From Blautia_A aquisgranensis (GTDB lineage Bacteria; Bacillota; Clostridia; Lachnospirales; Lachnospiraceae): 64,000 bases of DNA. Under the pieces are notes generated by a model. That model worked only from the letters and a program-made list of their open reading frames with translations, was not told the DNA's origin and did no database searches. A program made the position numbers and the translations under genes. Of this stretch, positions 34,188 through 42,208 are shown piece by piece. Position 1 is the first letter of the stretch. Each line of letters begins with the position of its first letter. The DNA lies in the NCBI RefSeq assembly GCF_040096615.1, contig NZ_JBBMEJ010000011.1, positions 1 through 64,000 of the forward strand. The letters run 5' to 3'.

Positions 34188-35129
34188 TCAGCGTATTAGC
34201 TTACAGTCCTTTTTATTGGACTCGGATATGATGTAATGGGGACGGTGCTTGACTTCCATGTAGGTTTTTGCTATGTACTGTCCCATGACACCGAGGCAGA
34301 AAAGCTGCAGTCCGCCGATGAAGATGATCACAGAAATGGTGGAAGCCCAGCCCTGAACAGGATCATCGAAGATCAGCTTTCGGAATATGATGATAAGCAG
34401 GAACAGGAAAGAGCATCCTGTCATGGCGGTGCCGAACCAGGATGCGATGGTCAGCGGAACCTGGGAAAAGTTGATAATGCCACTGATGGCATATTTAAAC
34501 AGCTTCCAGAAGTTCCATTTCGTCTCACCGGCTACACGCTCGACATTCTTATATGGGAGCCAATATGTACGGAAACCGATCCATCCGAAGATTCCTTTAG
34601 AGAAACGGTTGTATTCGCTCATGGATACGATGGCATCCACCATACTGCGTTTCATCAGCCGGAAATCCCTGGCACCGTCCACGATATCTGCATCAGAAAT
34701 CTTATTGATGATCTGATAGAATTTCCGGGCAAAAAAGCTGCGGATGGGCGGTTCACCATCTCGGCTCACACGTCTGGTCGCAACACTGTCGTATTCTCCG
34801 GATTCCAGCTTCTCGAGCATTTCCGGAAGAAGGGACGGCGGATCCTGAAGATCAGCATCCATAACAGCGACGTAATCACCACGTGCATTACAAAAGCCTG
34901 CATACATGGCGGCTTCCTTTCCGAAGTTTCTGGAAAAGGAAAGATAGATCACATGAGGATCTTTTTCGGAAAGTTCTTTTAAAATCTCAAGGGTTCTGTC
35001 TCTGGAACCATCATTCACAAAAATAAATTCATAATCACAGTCCATTTTTGAAAGGACAGAAGTTGCCTCCGGGTAAAAAAGAGGAAGAGATTCTTCTTCA
35101 TTGAAGCATGGTATAATTAAAGAAATCAT
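34188..35129 (-). CDS. family 2 glycosyltransferase, DPM1/GtrB-like
   Basis: 313 residues. The GT2 domain at 1-220 begins MISLIIPCFNEEESLP, has FVNDGSRDRTL for nucleotide-sugar binding and VMDADLQDPP with the DxD metal site. QVPL and two C-terminal membrane helices (about 225-250 and 265-290) match bactoprenol glucosyltransferases and dolichol-phosphate mannose synthase-like enzymes, which load a sugar onto undecaprenyl phosphate for wall or membrane glycan decoration. It stands alone, without a flippase (GtrA) gene beside it. GAGG precedes the ATG. Confidence 0.9.
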   Translation of the reverse strand: MISLIIPCFNEEESLPLFYPEATSVLSKMDCDYEFIFVNDGSRDRTLEILKELSEKDPHVIYLSFSRNFGKEAAMYAGFCNARGDYVAVMDADLQDPPSLLPEMLEKLESGEYDSVATRRVSRDGEPPIRSFFARKFYQIINKISDADIVDGARDFRLMKRSMVDAIVSMSEYNRFSKGIFGWIGFRTYWLPYKNVERVAGETKWNFWKLFKYAISGIINFSQVPLTIASWFGTAMTGCSFLFLLIIIFRKLIFDDPVQGWASTISVIIFIGGLQLFCLGVMGQYIAKTYMEVKHRPHYIISESNKKDCKLIR

Positions 35130-35267
35130 TTTTTACCTCATTTCGTAAATCATAAAAATGATCATTCTGGTGAAGCGCAAACTTCACCTTGTTTCTGTAC
35201 TGTTACTGAACGGGTAATATCATACCATATCTGACGGTAATCGGCTATAAAAGAGAATATATTTTTC

Positions 35268-35295
35268 TTGCACAGGTCTTTTTTTGTGTTAAACT
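35268..35295 (+). promoter_or_regulatory. probable promoter of the BASS transporter gene
   Basis: TTGCAC (35268-35273), a 16-base spacer and TAAACT (35290-35295), 30 bases before the ATG. Confidence 0.4.
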
Positions 35296-35325
35296 GTAAA
35301 AAAGACAAAAAATACGAGGTAAGAT

Positions 35326-36285
35326 ATGCTTGGAAGATTTAACAGCTTTATAGAAAAATGGATGGCATTTGTAACTCCGGTGTGTCTTCTCATGGGAGTG
35401 CTTTTTCCGGATATTGCGAAGCATGGAGTGCCGTATGTTACATATGCGTTTGCATTTATGACGTTTATCGGAGCACTGAAATCCCGGTTCCGGGATGTGG
35501 CGGATGTGTTTAAAAAGCCGCTTCCTCTGATCCTGATGCTGCTGGTACTGCATGTGCTGATGCCGGTGATCGCATGCGGGCTTGGACATCTGCTGTTTCC
35601 GGAAAATGCCAATTATATTACAGGCATGGTTCTGGAATTTTCGGTTCCTGCTGCGGTGATCAGTCTGATGTGGGTTTCCATCTATAACGGAAACAGTCCG
35701 CTTTCGCTTTCCCTGGTGGTGATCGATACGATCCTGGCACCGTTTCTGATTCCCACGGCACTGAAGATCCTGGTAGGATCCAGCGTGAAGATGGATACTA
35801 TGGGCATGATGAAAGAGCTGGTGTTTATGATCGCGCTTCCGGCAATTCTGGCGATGTGTCTCAATGAATTCAGCCACGGAAAGGTAATGGAAACATGGCC
35901 GTCCAAACTGGCACCTTTTTCCAAAATGTGTCTGATCTTCGTGGTGACATCTAATTCCTCCAAGGTTTCTCCGTATATGAAGCATCTGAACGGGGAGCGG
36001 ATCCAGGTGGCTGTGACGATTCTTCTGCTGGCAGCCGGAGGATATGCCATCGGCTGGGTGATTGCTATTTTTACGAAACAGAACAAAAAATCTACCGTTT
36101 CCATGATCTACGGCTCCGGAATGCGTAACATCAGTGCTGGCGCGGTGATCGCAGGTGCGTATTTTCCATCGGAGGTACTGTTTCCGGTTATGATCGGAAC
36201 ACTGTTCCAGCAGATACTGGCGGCCTTTTACGGAAGCATGGTGCGGCGTGTGCAGGCGGCGCAGATGAAAAAGGAGGAAAAGTAA
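35326..36285 (+). CDS. bile acid:sodium symporter (BASS) family transporter
   Basis: A 319-residue membrane protein with about nine to ten helices. The order LLMGVLFPDIAKHG..YVTYAFAFMTFIGAL at the start, FSVPAAVISLMWVSIYNGN in the middle and IYGSGMRNISAGAVIAGAYF near the end follow the BASS/YfeH fold. Substrates in this family include bile acids, pantoate, pyruvate and other organic anions. The gene abuts an AraC regulator (1 base apart) and lies beside sugar genes, so a sugar-derived acid or glycoside is possible; this is inference. It is the only small-molecule uptake-type transporter in the carbohydrate region. Confidence 0.75.
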   Translation: MLGRFNSFIEKWMAFVTPVCLLMGVLFPDIAKHGVPYVTYAFAFMTFIGALKSRFRDVADVFKKPLPLILMLLVLHVLMPVIACGLGHLLFPENANYITGMVLEFSVPAAVISLMWVSIYNGNSPLSLSLVVIDTILAPFLIPTALKILVGSSVKMDTMGMMKELVFMIALPAILAMCLNEFSHGKVMETWPSKLAPFSKMCLIFVVTSNSSKVSPYMKHLNGERIQVAVTILLLAAGGYAIGWVIAIFTKQNKKSTVSMIYGSGMRNISAGAVIAGAYFPSEVLFPVMIGTLFQQILAAFYGSMVRRVQAAQMKKEEK

Positions 36286-36286
36286 T

Positions 36287-37219
36287 ATGGAATTTCAGCA
36301 TGAACTGATCATTCCCAATGAGGGGCTTCCTTTCAAGCTTTTTCTCTTTGAAGGAAGAAACGGAAATTATGTGAGGGAAAAACACTGGCATACATCGATT
36401 GAGATTTTTACTGTAATGGAAGGAACCCTTTCCTTCTATATAGATGAGGAGGAATATCCCCTGGAAGCAGGAGAGTTTCTGATTATCAATTCCAATGAGG
36501 TACATTCGATCCAGGCACCGGTACGCAACGAGACAATCGTTCTTCAGATTCCTCTGAAGCAGTTTGAGGATTATTTTACGGCGCAGCGTTTTATCCGTTT
36601 TCGCAGTGAGACAGCCGGACGGAATGGGAAGTTCCGTCTGTCTGATGAGCTACAGAGCAGGGATCTTCATACACGGGGAGCGAAACAGGGAGAGACAGAT
36701 TCCGAAGAGCTGGACCGGCGGATGGTTTCTCTGATACAGGAGCTGTACAGAGTATATATGGAACGGGAGACAGGCTATGAGTTCCGGACAAGGGCGGTAT
36801 TCTATGAGATCCTGTATCTGATGGTTTCCAGGTATCGTGAGACAGAGGTGCAGGAGAGCGAGCTGAAAAACAGCCGGAGACTGGATGCTTTGTCAAAAAT
36901 AACCACTTATATGAGGGAGCATTATAAGGAAGATATCAAGCTCTCAGGCCTTGCAGCCATGTTCGGATATTCTGACGCATATTTGTCAAGAATGTTCCGG
37001 AAGTACGCAAAGGTCAATTTTAAGACGTATCTCCAGGATATCCGCATGGCATACGCCTATAAAGAGCTTCTGAATACGGATCATACCATCAGTTCCATTG
37101 CACTGGATAACGGTTTTGCCAGCAGCAGGGCTTTTTCCAAGGAATTTGTGAAGCGCTATGGGATCCTGCCCGGCAAGGTGGAACGTCAGATCAAACAAAA
37201 TGTCAAAAAAGTGCTATGA
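36287..37219 (+). CDS. AraC family transcriptional regulator
   Basis: 310 residues. The cupin at 25-90 has EKHWHTSIEIFTVMEG (His cluster) and GEFLIINSNEVHSI. The C-terminal AraC domain (about 205-300) has SGLAAMFGYSDAYLSRMFRKY and SSIALDNGFASSRAFSKEFVKRYGILPG. The cupin is of the carbohydrate-sensing kind. Translationally linked to the BASS transporter (one base between them), and followed by a terminator and then the DUF4867/isomerase genes, which it may regulate. Confidence 0.88.
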   Translation: MEFQHELIIPNEGLPFKLFLFEGRNGNYVREKHWHTSIEIFTVMEGTLSFYIDEEEYPLEAGEFLIINSNEVHSIQAPVRNETIVLQIPLKQFEDYFTAQRFIRFRSETAGRNGKFRLSDELQSRDLHTRGAKQGETDSEELDRRMVSLIQELYRVYMERETGYEFRTRAVFYEILYLMVSRYRETEVQESELKNSRRLDALSKITTYMREHYKEDIKLSGLAAMFGYSDAYLSRMFRKYAKVNFKTYLQDIRMAYAYKELLNTDHTISSIALDNGFASSRAFSKEFVKRYGILPGKVERQIKQNVKKVL

Positions 37220-37240
37220 ATGAGACAAGAAAAACGGCGA

Positions 37241-37271
37241 AAAGCATACCATCATGTGGTATGCTTTTTTT
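37241..37271 (+). terminator. terminator after the BASS-AraC unit
   Basis: AAAGCATACCA (37241-37251) pairs perfectly with TGGTATGCTTT (37257-37267), followed by TTTT. Confidence 0.88.
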
Positions 37272-37333
37272 ACATCAAAAACAGGGCAGAACACGAAACT
37301 GCGAAACATCAGACCTGTAAGGAGGTTAAAAAC

Positions 37334-37951
37334 GTGAAAATTCAGAAAGTAACAGATCCGGCTTTCCGCAAATACGGAAAAGTTCTGGAGGGATACAATT
37401 TCAGTGCACTTCTGAAAGAAATGAAGCATACACCGGTTCCGGAAGATGTTGTGTATGTACCGTCTGTTGAGGAGCTTGAGGCACTTGATGTGGAAAAAGA
37501 TCTCAGAAACAGAGCTTTCGGTGGATTACCGATCGAGATCGGATACTGCAACGGTCATAACAAGAAACTGAATGCGGTAGAATATCACCGTAATTCCGAG
37601 ATTAATGTGGCAGTAACAGATCTGGTATTACTGATCGGCCATCAGCAGGATATCGAACCGGATTTTACATATGACACATCAAAGATCGAGGCATTCCTTG
37701 TACCGGCAGGAACAGGAATCGAGGTTTACGCCACAACACTTCACTATGCACCATGTCATGTGAATGAGAGCGGTTTCCAGTGTGTAGTAGTTCTTCCGAG
37801 AGGAACCAACACAGATATTGATTTCCCAATGCCAAAGGATGGCGAGGACGGACTGATGACAGCCAAGAATAAATGGCTCATCGCACATGAGGATGCGAAG
37901 ATCGAAGGTGCGTTTAACGGCCTGAAGGGTGAGAACATCACTATCGGCTGA
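37334..37951 (+). CDS. DUF4867 family protein (cupin-like)
   Basis: A 205-residue protein of the DUF4867 family, function unknown. It reads as a beta-rich cupin-like fold: NAVEYHRNSEINVAVTDLVLLIGH, then FLVPAGTGIEVYATTLHYAPCHV and FQCVVVLPRGTN. The two histidine-bearing strands (YHRNSE; HYAPCH) could bind a metal, as in sugar isomerases of the cupin class. GTG start at 37334, 8 bases after GGAGG. It is directly upstream of a fucose-isomerase-like gene and a xylulokinase, so a step in the same sugar pathway is likely. Confidence 0.72.
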   Translation: MKIQKVTDPAFRKYGKVLEGYNFSALLKEMKHTPVPEDVVYVPSVEELEALDVEKDLRNRAFGGLPIEIGYCNGHNKKLNAVEYHRNSEINVAVTDLVLLIGHQQDIEPDFTYDTSKIEAFLVPAGTGIEVYATTLHYAPCHVNESGFQCVVVLPRGTNTDIDFPMPKDGEDGLMTAKNKWLIAHEDAKIEGAFNGLKGENITIG

Positions 37952-38032
37952 GAAAACTGACGCGTTATCTATATAAGAAAAATAATTACGCCCGGAAGAT
38001 AAGGGCGCCTTTCAGAAAAGGAGAATAAGATC

Positions 38033-39517
38033 ATGAACAACATGCCAGAAGTTAAAGTTGGAATCGTTGCAGTCAGCAGAGACTGCTTCCCGGAAAGTCT
38101 TTCCGTAAACAGAAGAAAAGCTCTTGTAGATGCTTACACAAAGAAATACGATGCAAAAGATATCTATGAGTGTCCGGTCTGTATCGTAGAGAGCGAGATC
38201 CATATGGTTCAGGCTCTTGAGGATATCAAAAAAGCAGGATGTAATGCACTTTGCGTATACCTTGGAAACTTCGGACCTGAGATCTCCGAGACTCTTCTTG
38301 CAAAACATTTCGAGGGACCGAAGATGTTCATCGCAGCAGCTGAGGAGACACAGGACAATCTCTGCCAGGGTCGTGGAGATGCTTACTGTGGTATGCTTAA
38401 CGCAAGTTACAACCTGCAGCTTCGTAATGTAAAAGCTTATATTCCGGAGTATCCGGTAGGTGACGCAGAGGACTGTGCAGATATGATCCATGACTTCCTT
38501 CCGATCGCAAAAGCAATCGAGGGACTTAGCAACTTAAAGATCATCAGCTTCGGACCGCGTCCTACAAACTTCCTTGCATGTAATGCACCGATCAAACAGC
38601 TTTACAACCTTGGCGTTGAAATCGAGGAGAACTCTGAACTGGATCTTTTCGAGGCATTTAACAACCATGCAGGTGACGAGAGAATTCCTGAGATCGTAAA
38701 AGAGATGGAAGAGGAGCTTGGTGCCGGAAACAAGAAACCGGAGATCCTTCCGAAACTTGCACAGTATGAGCTGACTCTGAAAGACTGGGTAAGAGATCAC
38801 AAGGGATATCGTAAATATGTAACTCTGACAGGAAAATGCTGGCCGGCATTCCAGACACAGTTCGGATTCGTTCCATGTTATGTAAACAGCCGTCTGACAG
38901 CACAGGGAATTCCTGTATCCTGCGAGGTTGATATCTATGGTACATTAAGTGAGTTCATCGGACAGGTAGTAAGTGATGATATCGTTACTCTGCTTGACAT
39001 CAACAACTCCGTACCGAAGGATATGTACAAAGAATCCATCGAAGGAAAATTCGATTACACACTGAAAGATACATTCATGGGATTCCACTGTGGAAACACA
39101 GCTTCCAGCAAACTTTCCTTCTGTGAGATGAAATATCAGATGATCATGGCAAGATCTCTTCCAATCGAGGTTACCAACGGTACTCTTGAGGGAGATATCA
39201 AACCTGGAGATATCACATTCTACCGTCTGCAGAGCACCGCTGACAACAAGCTTCGTGCATACATCGCACAGGGCGAGGTTCTTCCTGTTGCAACACGTTC
39301 CTTCGGTGCAATCGGTGTATTCGCAATTCCGGAGATGGGACGTTTCTACCGTCACGTGCTGATCGAGGGAGGCTTCCCGCATCACGGAGCTGTTGCATTC
39401 GGACATCACGGAAAAGCTCTCTATGAGGTATTCAAATACATCGGTGTTCCGGTTGATGAGATCGGTTACAACCAGCCGGCAGGCGTAAGATATCCGACAG
39501 AGAATCCATGGGGATAA
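38033..39517 (+). CDS. L-fucose/L-arabinose isomerase family protein
   Basis: A 494-residue cytoplasmic sugar isomerase of the L-fucose/arabinose isomerase superfamily. It shows N-terminal KVGIVAVSRDCFPESL, the middle CWPAFQTQFGFVPCYVNSRL with E and D ligands (GIPVSCEVDIYG), and the C-terminal HVLIEGGFPHHGAVAFGHHG with the metal-binding histidine. These enzymes convert aldoses to ketoses with Mn2+. It is not close enough to textbook FucI or AraA by eye to name the sugar. AAAGGAG precedes the ATG. Downstream xylulokinase suggests that the product is a ketopentose or deoxyketose. Confidence 0.8.
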   Translation: MNNMPEVKVGIVAVSRDCFPESLSVNRRKALVDAYTKKYDAKDIYECPVCIVESEIHMVQALEDIKKAGCNALCVYLGNFGPEISETLLAKHFEGPKMFIAAAEETQDNLCQGRGDAYCGMLNASYNLQLRNVKAYIPEYPVGDAEDCADMIHDFLPIAKAIEGLSNLKIISFGPRPTNFLACNAPIKQLYNLGVEIEENSELDLFEAFNNHAGDERIPEIVKEMEEELGAGNKKPEILPKLAQYELTLKDWVRDHKGYRKYVTLTGKCWPAFQTQFGFVPCYVNSRLTAQGIPVSCEVDIYGTLSEFIGQVVSDDIVTLLDINNSVPKDMYKESIEGKFDYTLKDTFMGFHCGNTASSKLSFCEMKYQMIMARSLPIEVTNGTLEGDIKPGDITFYRLQSTADNKLRAYIAQGEVLPVATRSFGAIGVFAIPEMGRFYRHVLIEGGFPHHGAVAFGHHGKALYEVFKYIGVPVDEIGYNQPAGVRYPTENPWG

Positions 39518-39547
39518 TCAGATAACAAAATCATAAATGATCCGGAA

Positions 39548-39602
39548 GCCGCGAGCTCTCAGGCGTGCAGATACTGCAAACTGAGAGTTGCGGCTTTCTT
39601 TT
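39548..39602 (+). terminator. terminator/attenuator between isomerase and kinase genes
   Basis: GCCGCGAGCTCTCAG (39548-39562) pairs with CTGAGAGTTGCGGC (39581-39594; one bulge), with an inner TGCAG/CTGCA arm, followed by TTTCTTTTTT. It would lower kinase expression relative to the isomerase. Confidence 0.75.
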
Positions 39603-39621
39603 TTACAGGAGGAAATGAATT

Positions 39622-41079
39622 ATGTATTATATCGGCGTTGATCTCGGAACTTCCGCAGTAAAGCTTCTTCTCATGGAAGAGTCCGGAAAGATCTGCAACA
39701 TCGTATCCAAAGAATATCCGCTGTTTTTCCCGCACCCGGGCTGGTCTGAGCAGAATCCGGAGGACTGGTTCACACAGAGTATGGAAGGAATCAAAGAGCT
39801 TACAGAGGGAATCGACCGCAGTGAGGTAGCCGGAATCGGTTTTGGCGGACAGATGCACGGCCTTGTAACTCTTGATAAGGATGACAATGTGATCCGTCCG
39901 GCTATCCTCTGGAATGACGGACGTACCGGCGAGGAAACTGAATATCTGAATACAGTTATTGGCAAAGATAAGCTTTCCCAGTACACAGCAAACATTGCAT
40001 TTGCCGGCTTTACTGCACCGAAGATCCTCTGGATACAGAAAAATGAGCCTGAAAATTTCAAAAAAGTTGTGAAGATCATGCTTCCGAAAGATTATCTGGC
40101 ATACCGTTTAAGCGGCTCTTTCTGTACAGATGTATCCGATGCTTCCGGTATGCTTCTTCTTGATGTAAAGAACCGCTGCTGGTCAAAAGAAATGCTTGAG
40201 ATCTGCCACATTACAGAGGAGCAGCTTCCGAAGCTGTATGAAAGCTGGCAGGTAGTAGGAAACCTGAAACCTGAGGTGGCAAAAGAGCTGGGCTTCTCCG
40301 AGGATGTAAAGGTTGTAGCCGGCGCAGGTGACAACGCGGCAGCAGCTGTCGGAACAGGAACTGTAGGAGACGGTCAGTGCAACATTTCTCTTGGAACATC
40401 CGGTACGATCTTTATCTCCAGCAAGGATTTTGGCGTAGACGAGAACAATGCCCTTCATTCTTTCGACCATGCAGACGGAAGCTATCACCTTATGGGATGC
40501 ATGTTAAGCGCAGCTTCCTGTAATAAATGGTGGTCAGAGGAAATCCTTCAAACAAAGGATTTCGCAGCAGAGCAGGCACCGATCCAGAAGCTTGGCGAGA
40601 ACCAGGTATTTTTCCTTCCGTATCTTATGGGAGAGAGATCTCCGCATAACAATCCGGATGCAAGAGGTGTATTCTTCGGAATGTCCATGGATACTACAAG
40701 AGCAGACATGACACAGGCTGTTCTGGAAGGCGTTGCCTTCGGCCTTCGTGATTCTCTTGAGGTTGCAAGAAGCCTTGGAATCAAGATCGAGCGTACCAAG
40801 ATCTGCGGTGGTGGAGCGAAGAGCCCTCTCTGGAAAAAGATCATCGCCAATGTGATGAACCTGAAGGTTGATGTTCCGGAGAACGAGGAAGGTCCGTCCA
40901 TGGGTGGCGCAATGCTGGCAGCAGTAGGCTGCGGTGCATACCCGGATGTAGAGACCATCTGCAAAAAAATGGTCAAGGTCGTAGACACTGTAGAGCCGGA
41001 TCCGGAGCTTGTTGCGAAATATGAGGAGAAATATCAGAAATTCCGCAAGCTGTACCCGGCTATGAAAGACCTTTTCTAA
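39622..41079 (+). CDS. xylB: FGGY-family sugar kinase, xylulokinase type
   Basis: A 485-residue FGGY carbohydrate kinase. The N-terminal MYYIGVDLGTSAVKLLLM is the ATP site, PGWSEQNPEDW and GIGFGGQMHGLV are diagnostic of XylB, and AILWNDGRT, SDASGML and the FGGY signature MGCMLSAASCNKWW complete the fold. Phosphorylates a ketose, usually D-xylulose at O5, feeding the pentose phosphate pathway. It is downstream of the isomerase with a terminator-like hairpin between, and GGAGG 8 bases before the ATG. The real substrate may differ, as the partner isomerase is fucose-type. Confidence 0.88.
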   Translation: MYYIGVDLGTSAVKLLLMEESGKICNIVSKEYPLFFPHPGWSEQNPEDWFTQSMEGIKELTEGIDRSEVAGIGFGGQMHGLVTLDKDDNVIRPAILWNDGRTGEETEYLNTVIGKDKLSQYTANIAFAGFTAPKILWIQKNEPENFKKVVKIMLPKDYLAYRLSGSFCTDVSDASGMLLLDVKNRCWSKEMLEICHITEEQLPKLYESWQVVGNLKPEVAKELGFSEDVKVVAGAGDNAAAAVGTGTVGDGQCNISLGTSGTIFISSKDFGVDENNALHSFDHADGSYHLMGCMLSAASCNKWWSEEILQTKDFAAEQAPIQKLGENQVFFLPYLMGERSPHNNPDARGVFFGMSMDTTRADMTQAVLEGVAFGLRDSLEVARSLGIKIERTKICGGGAKSPLWKKIIANVMNLKVDVPENEEGPSMGGAMLAAVGCGAYPDVETICKKMVKVVDTVEPDPELVAKYEEKYQKFRKLYPAMKDLF

Positions 41080-41105
41080 AAGCGAAATAGTGAAATAAAG
41101 ATAAG

Positions 41106-41157
41106 AAAATCAGGAGCAGATGACCGGGGAAGGATCACTGCTCCTGATTTTTTCTGT
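41106..41157. terminator. bidirectional terminator between xylB and the minus-strand AraC gene
   Basis: AAAATCAGGAGCAG (41106-41119) pairs with CTGCTCCTGATTTT (41138-41151), followed by TT. The right arm overlaps the end of the AraC coding sequence (stop at 41135-41137). Confidence 0.85.
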
Positions 41158-42025
41158 ATTGTCTGGGTGTACAGCCCTTGATTCTGGTGAATACTTTGGT
41201 GTAGTAATTAGAGTCCGAAAAACCGGACAGTAATCCGGCTTCTGTAATGGAACAGGAGGAATCCTCAAGATATTCCAGGCTGCGCTCAATGCGGTACTCC
41301 TGGATATAACCAAACAGGGTGATGTTCATACATTTTTTGAAAAGGCGGCTGCATTCGCTGGGACTTAAATGAATAAGCCGGGCTACATCGTCCAGAAGGA
41401 TTTTTTCGGAATAATGCTCTGCGATATAGGACATGATCTTTCGGATACGGCGGTAATTCTCCTCATCCTGCCCGGAAGGGGCAGAAGCATCGGAAAGTAC
41501 ATGGGCACACAAAATTTTCCAGAAGTGCTGGAGACAGGCAATGATCTCGAATTCATACATAGGCGTCCGCTGGCTGTCAAGTTCAATGAGCTTACGGATA
41601 TCCTCTATAGCTGCATGATGCCACGTGCAGGTAAGATCCAGCGGAACCGCAGAGAGGGAAAAGCTTCGAAGGACGGGCTCCGTATATTTCTGAAACAGGA
41701 TACTTCCTGAAAAACCGTAGACCAGTTTGGGGTCAAAGGTGACCGGAATATATTCACAGTCCCGGTTATGGTACATATATCCGGCATGAAGAACATTGGC
41801 ATTGCCAAAAAGTGCCTGGCCTTCCTTAAGGTGAAAGGTGTTCTGGTTGACCTTGTAGAGCATTTCTCCTTTTTTTATATAGGTGAGCTCGATCTCACGA
41901 TGCCAGTGCCACAGAAAGGAGCCGGTTTCATAGCCGGAAAGCCGCTCGTAGCTTACCAGAAACGGGAATGCGCTGTCCCCGTGCTTTTTCAGTTCTTTGC
42001 CTGCGGTGTCTGTGATGATCTGCAT
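41135..42025 (-). CDS. AraC family transcriptional regulator
   Basis: 296 residues. The cupin part has HWHREIELTYIKKGEMLYKV and QALFGNANVLHAGYMY. The C-terminal AraC double helix-turn-helix (about 195-290) has VARLIHLSPSECSRLFKKCMN and AGLLSGFSDSNYYTKVFTRIKGCTPRQYR. AAAGGAG precedes the ATG at 42025. It is divergent from the second GH78-like gene at 42209, whose promoter carries a symmetric element, so this is probably its local activator or repressor. Confidence 0.88.
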   Translation of the reverse strand: MQIITDTAGKELKKHGDSAFPFLVSYERLSGYETGSFLWHWHREIELTYIKKGEMLYKVNQNTFHLKEGQALFGNANVLHAGYMYHNRDCEYIPVTFDPKLVYGFSGSILFQKYTEPVLRSFSLSAVPLDLTCTWHHAAIEDIRKLIELDSQRTPMYEFEIIACLQHFWKILCAHVLSDASAPSGQDEENYRRIRKIMSYIAEHYSEKILLDDVARLIHLSPSECSRLFKKCMNITLFGYIQEYRIERSLEYLEDSSCSITEAGLLSGFSDSNYYTKVFTRIKGCTPRQYRKNQEQ

Positions 42026-42079
42026 GAAAGGTCTCCTTTCGATGATATAAACTTATTTTAGCAGAAAGTGCTTCATAAA

Positions 42080-42133
42080 TCCATGCAATGTGATGATTTG
42101 TGCATGGACAGAGGTGCGGAAATAGGATAAGAT
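42080..42133 (+). promoter_or_regulatory. promoter with a symmetric operator before the second GH78-like gene
   Basis: TGGACA (42105-42110), a 17-base spacer and TAAGAT (42128-42133). TCCATGCA (42080-42087) and TGCATGGA (42101-42108) form a perfect inverted repeat with centres 21 bp apart. The right arm overlaps the -35, a likely binding site for the divergent AraC protein. Confidence 0.55.
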
Positions 42134-42208
42134 AATCTGCGACAAATTTTATAAAAAAGGGAAATGTCTGATTCCGGACGTTTTACGAGCATGATAAAGG
42201 AGAAGATT

